DNA of 64,000 nt from Muribaculaceae bacterium Isolate-037 (Harlan) (GTDB lineage Bacteria > Bacteroidota > Bacteroidia > Bacteroidales > Muribaculaceae). Below are positions 58,619-64,000 of the stretch, piece after piece. The notes beneath the pieces are model-generated. The model was not told the origin of the DNA. It was given only the letters and a program-made list of their open reading frames with translations, and searched no databases. How positions within the stretch are numbered: position 1 is the stretch's first letter; each line of letters opens with the position of its first letter. Where the stretch lies: contig RIAZ01000023.1 of assembly GCA_003762615.1 (NCBI GenBank), positions 1 through 64,000 on the forward strand. The letters are read 5' to 3'. Both the position numbers and the translations under genes were made by a program.

Positions 58619-61507
58619 TTAGGGATGGACGTTCTGGAAGGGGCAATCGCGGAGACGGGGGTAGCCGTCGGTCATTATCCAGACGTTGGTGAAGTCGTAG
58701 TTGTAGTATTTGTTTTCGGGGGTACCTTTCTCGTAGAAGCCGTTGCATTTCCAGCCTTTCCCGGAGTCTTTGAGTGCGAATAGGTCGTGGCATGTGTTGA
58801 TGGCTGAGCTTTTGCGTGTGCCGATCATGGCATTGCCGTCGGAGATTTTTCCACGATTGTAGCATCTCTCAATTACGGAGTAGTGGTCGATGCAGCCTAC
58901 AATGCCGCCTGTGTCGTCGTGGGTGTCGGAGGGTATGTCGCCCTCATTCACGCAGTCATGCACCCATGAATCATGGTCGCCTGAATCAGAACCACCCTCT
59001 TCCTGATATCCGAGTATGCCGCCGATGTGTACGTGGAATTTTGTTGTCGAGACTTTACCGCTGTTGTAACATTCTCTCACTTCAAGGTTTGCCGCCGAGT
59101 GAACACCGTTGGGATCCTCGCCGAGGTGTGCGGCGATGCCTCCCACAGCTCCTCCATCACAGTTGGATTGTATGTCGCCGTGATTGGCGCAGTTCCACAC
59201 CCGTATGCGTTTGTTCTGACAAGTGCCGACAATGCCTCCGGCATGTTCGCCGTTGCTGGTCACAGAACCGTAGTTGCCGCATTTGTAGACGCGGGTGTAG
59301 TAGTCATGTCCATCCATACCGCCGACTATGCCGCCGACCCACTTGCCGCCGGATATTTTACCGAGGTTCACGCAGTAATCGGTGTTTGTGGCAATCTTAT
59401 GGTAGTCTACCCATCCTGTTATGCCGCCTGTCTGGTCGTTGCAGGATATGTCGGCGTAGTTCACGCAGTCTTTCACTAGCATTCCCCCCTCTCTGCCACC
59501 TACGATACCGCCGGCATTGCTTGCCGACACCTTCAATGTTCCGGCGAAAGAAGAATCCTCGATTATATATGAATTTGTGCCTTTTCCGTCAGCATATCCC
59601 ACGATACCTCCCCCGTTGGTGTTTGCAGTCACGGTTGCAGTTGAATGCAGAGCCTGAAGATTGCCGCTCTCTATGAATCCGACAAGTCCTCCTACATATT
59701 CATCCCCCGTCACGTTACCGCAGAAAAGGGAGTGTCGAGAGGAGAGAGTGGGAATAATCCATTTGGAAGAATAGTCAAACTTATCCGTACCGACTACGTT
59801 GGCATTCTTGACATAGCCAACTATCCCTCCGACATAATATGTCCCTTTCACATTCATAGTGTTGCTTGTCATGGAGATGCGGTCAGCATGGAGGGTGCCA
59901 CCGGTCAGTTCTCCGACAGCTCCGCCTACATAGTTATTGTCACCATGTGATACATTGACGGCAATTTCAAATTTGGCGTCAAAGCTGATTGTGCCATACA
60001 ATTTGCCGGCAAATCCACCGGTACCGATCTTTCCGTTGACTCCTGTATCAGCCATAGTGACCACGACACGCGACTCGTTATCTTTCCCGATGAATTTAAG
60101 TAAATTATCGGCGGTGTATATCTCTCCGGCAAAACCTCCGGTATATTGAATGCCGGTGACGAGCGAGCTATAGAGACATTTTGATACAGATGTCGGTATG
60201 CTGACATTAAGGAGTCCAAAAATACCTCCGGTGTAATTCTCTCCACCGACAGGACATTTCACGGATATATTGTCAAGCGAGCATTCTTTCTGACTGAAAG
60301 ATGCGTTACCGATCATTCCACCTACATTCTGCGTCCCGCTTACAATCTTCACCTTTGAGTCTTCCTCGCTCACGGTATGGGTGATTGAGATGCGTGATGC
60401 GTGGAGGCTACCGGAGAAATATCCGATAAGACCGCCTACAGCCTGTTCACCCTTTATTGAGAATTGGCGTGATGAGGTCGATACATTTTCGATTGTAGCT
60501 GTTGAACTGTCGATCTTTCCTATCACTCCACCGATATAATCCTTGCCGGTGATGTTGGAGGCTATGTCATGATTCTTTATGGATATCGAGCCTTTAGAGT
60601 GCATGCCTATCAGTGCCCCGCAATAATTATTGGCATTGATGATGGAGCCGGAAGCCTGTACATTTTCGATACTCACATTGCCTGACGACTCGCCGGCAAG
60701 AAACCCGATATAATCATATCCGTTGACTATCGAGGCATTCGATATTTCAAGGTTCTGGATTACGGCACCATCCTGTAGGGATGAGAAAAGACCTATGTGG
60801 CTATCTTTTCCCGGTTCTCTGTCGGAGTTGTCAGCCCCGATATAGTATAGTCCGGTAATGCTGTTGCCGCCGCCATCATAATTTCCGGCAAAGGAATAGC
60901 TATAGTAGCCTCTACCGTCGATGAGTTTGCTTTGCGTCGGAGCCTGGAAAGATGATGTCTGCTTAAAATATCGTCCTCTCCCGAGTTCAAGTGAATCACG
61001 TCTTAGGTTTGACACCATCATCGCGAAATCATCTGATGATGCGATACGGTAGGGATCCTCCTTTGTACCCTCTCCAGAGAGCCCCATATACATGATGCTC
61101 TGTGCGCTGACAGTGTGGAGCATCTCGTCGACAAACCTCACCTGTAGGCGTGCGCCGAGTGTCTGATCATCCTGAGTCTTGATGATCAGGACATATTTGC
61201 CATCGGGTATGGATTCTCCGGCAGGTATCACCATCATACATTTCATGTTGTCGCGATCCACGATTATTGAAGCATCAAACGACAGCGGTTCGTCGGAAGC
61301 CTCCGGCGTAAGGATCACGCGCACCATCTTTAGTGAGTCTGGGGCGTCCATTCCGGCGTTTGAAATCACGAAAGTACTGACCCGTCTGCCGTCGGTCGAC
61401 TCGATTGTCGAGCCGTAGTCATTGCTTTTCAACGTTATGTCATCGGATGAGCACGCCGCCATGCCCATTAGTAGTGCGGCGCAAGCCGATAGTGTAATAT
61501 ATCTCAT
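58619..61507 (-). CDS. GLUG-repeat lipoprotein, probable surface beta-helix
   Basis: A 962-residue lipoprotein (MRYITLSACAALLMGMAACS, Cys about 19). Residues about 30-130 form a small beta domain. The rest is built from about 20 GLUG-type repeats (DYIGGVIGKI, QAVGGLIGYFSG, EYVGGLVGFI, KWVGGIVGGMDG, EHAGGIVGTC) expected to stack as a right-handed beta-helix, with cysteines in the last third. GLUG proteins of gut Bacteroidales are thought to be adhesins or surface proteins. It is encoded downstream of a second GLUG gene, separated by dispersed element copy 3. Confidence 0.85.
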   Translation of the reverse strand: MRYITLSACAALLMGMAACSSDDITLKSNDYGSTIESTDGRRVSTFVISNAGMDAPDSLKMVRVILTPEASDEPLSFDASIIVDRDNMKCMMVIPAGESIPDGKYVLIIKTQDDQTLGARLQVRFVDEMLHTVSAQSIMYMGLSGEGTKEDPYRIASSDDFAMMVSNLRRDSLELGRGRYFKQTSSFQAPTQSKLIDGRGYYSYSFAGNYDGGGNSITGLYYIGADNSDREPGKDSHIGLFSSLQDGAVIQNLEISNASIVNGYDYIGFLAGESSGNVSIENVQASGSIINANNYCGALIGMHSKGSISIKNHDIASNITGKDYIGGVIGKIDSSTATIENVSTSSRQFSIKGEQAVGGLIGYFSGSLHASRISITHTVSEEDSKVKIVSGTQNVGGMIGNASFSQKECSLDNISVKCPVGGENYTGGIFGLLNVSIPTSVSKCLYSSLVTGIQYTGGFAGEIYTADNLLKFIGKDNESRVVVTMADTGVNGKIGTGGFAGKLYGTISFDAKFEIAVNVSHGDNNYVGGAVGELTGGTLHADRISMTSNTMNVKGTYYVGGIVGYVKNANVVGTDKFDYSSKWIIPTLSSRHSLFCGNVTGDEYVGGLVGFIESGNLQALHSTATVTANTNGGGIVGYADGKGTNSYIIEDSSFAGTLKVSASNAGGIVGGREGGMLVKDCVNYADISCNDQTGGITGWVDYHKIATNTDYCVNLGKISGGKWVGGIVGGMDGHDYYTRVYKCGNYGSVTSNGEHAGGIVGTCQNKRIRVWNCANHGDIQSNCDGGAVGGIAAHLGEDPNGVHSAANLEVRECYNSGKVSTTKFHVHIGGILGYQEEGGSDSGDHDSWVHDCVNEGDIPSDTHDDTGGIVGCIDHYSVIERCYNRGKISDGNAMIGTRKSSAINTCHDLFALKDSGKGWKCNGFYEKGTPENKYYNYDFTNVWIMTDGYPRLRDCPFQNVHP

Positions 61508-61533
61508 TGCTTATACGTCTATTATTCTTAGTA

Positions 61534-61709
61534 ATTTAAGTTTCGCAAGTTTTCCAACTTGCTTCACTTAAATGGTTTAAGGTTTAATGTTTATGGTTTA
61601 TGATCATTAAATTTTGTATAATGAAAAGATTCGTGGATTTTCGTGAATCTTAAACCTTAAACTATAAACTTTAAACCACTGAAGTGCAGCTTGCGAAACT
61701 TCAGTTAGT
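61534..61709 (-). repeat. Dispersed 7-bp-period element, copy 3 (inverted) with extra end hairpin
   Basis: 61571-61709 is the reverse complement of copies 1 and 2. At its other side a further hairpin (ATTTAAGT 61534-61541 with ACTTAAAT 61566-61573, inner GCAAGTT/AACTTGC) contains the same TTTCGCAAG core as the end hairpin at 61676-61706, so both ends carry related hairpins. It lies between the two GLUG genes. Confidence 0.75.
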
Positions 61710-61732
61710 AATAATTGAAGTCTAATTTGTTG

Positions 61733-64000
61733 TCAGTCCCTCATCTCGGAATAGGTCGGGACGGGGAAGAATCCGGAGCCTGATTTCTCCATATACCATG
61801 TGCTTGCGGGATTGTTGACATCCCAGAAAAGATGGAAGTAGACAGGCACTTTCTGAGAGTGTGCATCAACCCAGTTTCTTTGGAAATTCTTGTATAACGA
61901 CGGATCTCCGATCTCAGCGACAGAAGCTTTGTAGATCGCATATTCGTCATAATAAGCTGTCTTCTGGATTTCAGAAAGATTTTCATCTGAATATACGATG
62001 CAGGCATCATATCTGTTTCCATCGATTTTAGACCAGCTGCCGAGGTCGGACAACGACAGGCAGTCTTTGATCTTGACCGCTTTCTTGGGATTCCCGACAA
62101 AAGTATCTCCGAATTTCGGACCGTTGCCGACGTTGAGGCTGTTGCGGAGTATACTGTTGTCCTGCAATACGCCCACAAGACCACCGCACTTACCGTTGGA
62201 AGCCTCAATGTTGCCGGTATTGAGACATTGCGACACGATGACTGCATTCTCCTTGAAATCGGTGCAAGTCTTTGTGAGAGCGTTTAGACCTCCGACAAAT
62301 GCGGCTGATGAACCCAACACGATGAATGGTACAGCCGCGCCTCCTGAGGCAATGGCACCCCCGACAATAGCCACGGTGCTTGCCAGGATGGCGACACCGC
62401 CTATGACTTGATGCACAATCTCACTCGTGTGGTGTATGTGCTCAAGTTGTTCCATGCGTTCGATTCGTGTTTCATTAATACGATCGTTAAACCGCTCATC
62501 ATTCTCACCAGTCTCATAATAGTCGAGAGTGGCTTGCACGGCATTGTTGTAGGATGATGTTATAGGGAAGGCATTGAAATTAGATATTGACAATGAATAG
62601 CCACTACGCCATGCCGCCATCTCGTTGCTTATCTCTTCCGATTCCTTGACCGCCACTTCATTTATAGCTGCGGTTAGCTCTTCCTCTACCTCCGGATTGA
62701 GTATCTCATGCAGACCGAATCCCCAGAGTATGCGGTCAGCCTTGTTCAACACGGAGTCAATCAGGACTTCGCTCACCTTGATTATGGCGGCTGCGACTTC
62801 AGAAGAAGCCTCCACCGCCTCTTCGACGATAGCCATCAAGGGACCTGCCACCGACATCACCATTTCGAGCGAAGCCACCACACATTCCGCTATATTGAGG
62901 GCTGTCCATTCCCTTGGATCGCCGATCTCGGCAATTATTCCGGCTGTCGGACCATTGCCGGAGTTGGCGATTCGGGCATAGTTCCCGCAATAATGCACGA
63001 TAGTGTTGTTGCCACCGAGACCGAGCACTCCGGCAGTGTGTGATCCGGATCCTTTAACATGACCGTAGTTGTGGGAGATTGCAATTGATCCCCAGCTTGT
63101 CTTTCCGACAACTCCGGAGCAATAGGAATGTCCGTTGATGTTGCCGGTATTTATTGCATTGTGGGCTACCGCCACGGATGTATTGCCGACTATTCCTGCT
63201 ACATAGTCATTTCCGGAGATGTTGCCTTTGTTAATCGCACCGTAGCAGCCGAATTGTGCCTCTCCGCACATTCCGCCGACGCTATTCGTGCCGGATACAT
63301 TCCCGTTGTTGGCACACCAACGGAGGAAGGTATTGTTGAAGAGGTAGGCATCCCCTTTCGAGGCATCCCCCTTTACACGGGTACTGCCTATGATTCCGCC
63401 TACACCGTCGGCACCGCTGACCGTACCCTCATTGCGGCAGGCAGTAAGGAATGATATGCCTGAACCTCCGACGATACCTCCCACTCCGATTCCGGAATTT
63501 CCGTTGTCGGAACTGTTATATTGTATGGCTCCGGCTATGTCTGCCTTATTGCGGCAGGATGTGACGTAGAGTGTGTCGGCGGCACCGATCATTCCTCCGG
63601 CTCCGGAATATTCGCTTGTGATAGTGGATGAGTTCTCACAATCGTTGATGACTGTGCGTGAATATCTGGCGGCACCACCGATTATTCCACCCACGTTGTA
63701 TGATCCCCTTATGTCGGAGTCAGAGCTTCGGCAGCTTCCGAGAAGTATGGCGGAGTGCATGTCGGCACATCCGATTATTCCTCCTACGGCGAAACTATCC
63801 TTACCGCCTGTGATTGAACTTTTCTCTACGCTACAGTTGATGAGCGAGGAGTCGCCGTGGTCGTCACCTGCCGCGATGACAGCACCTGCAACGGCACCGA
63901 CGGCAAAGTTGCCACTTAATTCGGAATCTTTCACTGCAACCCCGTCGATGACAGCATTGTGCAGGTAGCCGAACAGACCGATTCCTGCGCTTGACTTGCG
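61733..64000 (-). CDS. GLUG-repeat protein with hydrophobic helical insert (5' end beyond the window)
   Basis: The frame is open to the right edge (residues GIGLFGYLHNAVIDG precede the first visible candidate start, a GTG at 63932-63934), so the start lies outside the window; 755 codons are visible. It has GLUG repeats (FAVGGIIGCADM, YNVGGIIGGAA, DGVGGIIGSTRV, NSVGGMCGEAQF) and a final repeat GKCGGLVGVLQD. Between them, about 62250-62915, lies some 220 residues of helical sequence with long hydrophobic runs (VIGGVAILASTVAIVGGAIA). The C-terminus is beta-rich and ends FFPVPTYSEMRD. It probably shares export and role with the lipoprotein encoded downstream. Confidence 0.8.
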   Translation of the reverse strand, partial: RKSSAGIGLFGYLHNAVIDGVAVKDSELSGNFAVGAVAGAVIAAGDDHGDSSLINCSVEKSSITGGKDSFAVGGIIGCADMHSAILLGSCRSSDSDIRGSYNVGGIIGGAARYSRTVINDCENSSTITSEYSGAGGMIGAADTLYVTSCRNKADIAGAIQYNSSDNGNSGIGVGGIVGGSGISFLTACRNEGTVSGADGVGGIIGSTRVKGDASKGDAYLFNNTFLRWCANNGNVSGTNSVGGMCGEAQFGCYGAINKGNISGNDYVAGIVGNTSVAVAHNAINTGNINGHSYCSGVVGKTSWGSIAISHNYGHVKGSGSHTAGVLGLGGNNTIVHYCGNYARIANSGNGPTAGIIAEIGDPREWTALNIAECVVASLEMVMSVAGPLMAIVEEAVEASSEVAAAIIKVSEVLIDSVLNKADRILWGFGLHEILNPEVEEELTAAINEVAVKESEEISNEMAAWRSGYSLSISNFNAFPITSSYNNAVQATLDYYETGENDERFNDRINETRIERMEQLEHIHHTSEIVHQVIGGVAILASTVAIVGGAIASGGAAVPFIVLGSSAAFVGGLNALTKTCTDFKENAVIVSQCLNTGNIEASNGKCGGLVGVLQDNSILRNSLNVGNGPKFGDTFVGNPKKAVKIKDCLSLSDLGSWSKIDGNRYDACIVYSDENLSEIQKTAYYDEYAIYKASVAEIGDPSLYKNFQRNWVDAHSQKVPVYFHLFWDVNNPASTWYMEKSGSGFFPVPTYSEMRD

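Noticed and set aside
58816..59676. A 286-codon Arg/Cys-rich frame on the plus strand
   Set aside because: Antisense to the GLUG lipoprotein repeats; its periodic composition simply mirrors the repeats.

Overview
The window looks like a chromosomal segment of a gut Bacteroidales bacterium, most likely a Muribaculaceae-like genus. Four things support this. Promoters fit the Bacteroidetes -33/-7 pattern (TTTG, 19-21 bp, TAnnTTTG). There is a TonB-dependent receptor paired with a DUF4249 lipoprotein, and a type IX secretion sorting tail. TPR-membrane-HTH regulators and many periplasmic or outer-membrane glycan enzymes are also present. The placement is inferred from gene families only; no rRNA or tRNA was seen.

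Layout. 0-2.2 kb: a mobile-element-like margin with a CI-type repressor facing a truncated gene, a small conserved-looking gene, and a gene-poor stretch that ends in phased TGACG repeats. 2.2-5.2 kb: a TPR/HTH regulator and an MFS transporter. 5.2-19.2 kb: a polymorphic-toxin island. It has an RHS/SpvB toxin of about 2,000 residues with an AT-rich nuclease-like tip, a small T9SS-tail protein, a DUF3244-like secreted protein and a TPR regulator. On both sides lie paralogous immunity-like genes with conserved ends and variable middles, separated by a repeated linker. 19.6-23.2 kb: two GH51 arabinofuranosidases. 23.5-30.9 kb: an E1-like ThiF protein, a convergent LuxR-type regulator and a lipoprotein/TonB receptor/DUF4249 operon sharing a promoter box with the ThiF gene; then a DUF234-type ATPase gene bracketed by two copies of a palindromic repeat, with a third copy standing alone upstream of ThiF.

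31-43 kb: an S9 peptidase, then a tightly packed seven-gene operon (outer-membrane barrel, imelysin, di-heme oxidoreductase, second porin, c-type heme lipoprotein, Rid/chorismatase-like protein, ResB-CcsA cytochrome c maturation protein). It looks like one envelope redox or metal-handling system that carries its own heme-attachment factor. 43-50.9 kb: conserved household genes (polyprenyl-phosphate sugar-1-phosphate transferase, gap, mscL, lacZ-type GH2, tatA-tatC), several ended by long perfect hairpins. 50.9-56.6 kb: a MacAB/TolC-like export operon. 57-58.5 kb: an overlapping ATPase/PD-(D/E)xK nuclease pair that resembles a defence module. 58.6-64 kb: two tandem GLUG-repeat surface proteins; the second is cut by the window edge and carries an unusual hydrophobic helical insert.

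The best candidates for something undescribed are the palindrome-bracketed ATPase unit, the mosaic immunity array around the RHS operon, the ThiF/TonB regulon defined by a box at fixed spacing, and the phased TGACG array. All product calls come from reading motifs by eye; no database search was run.
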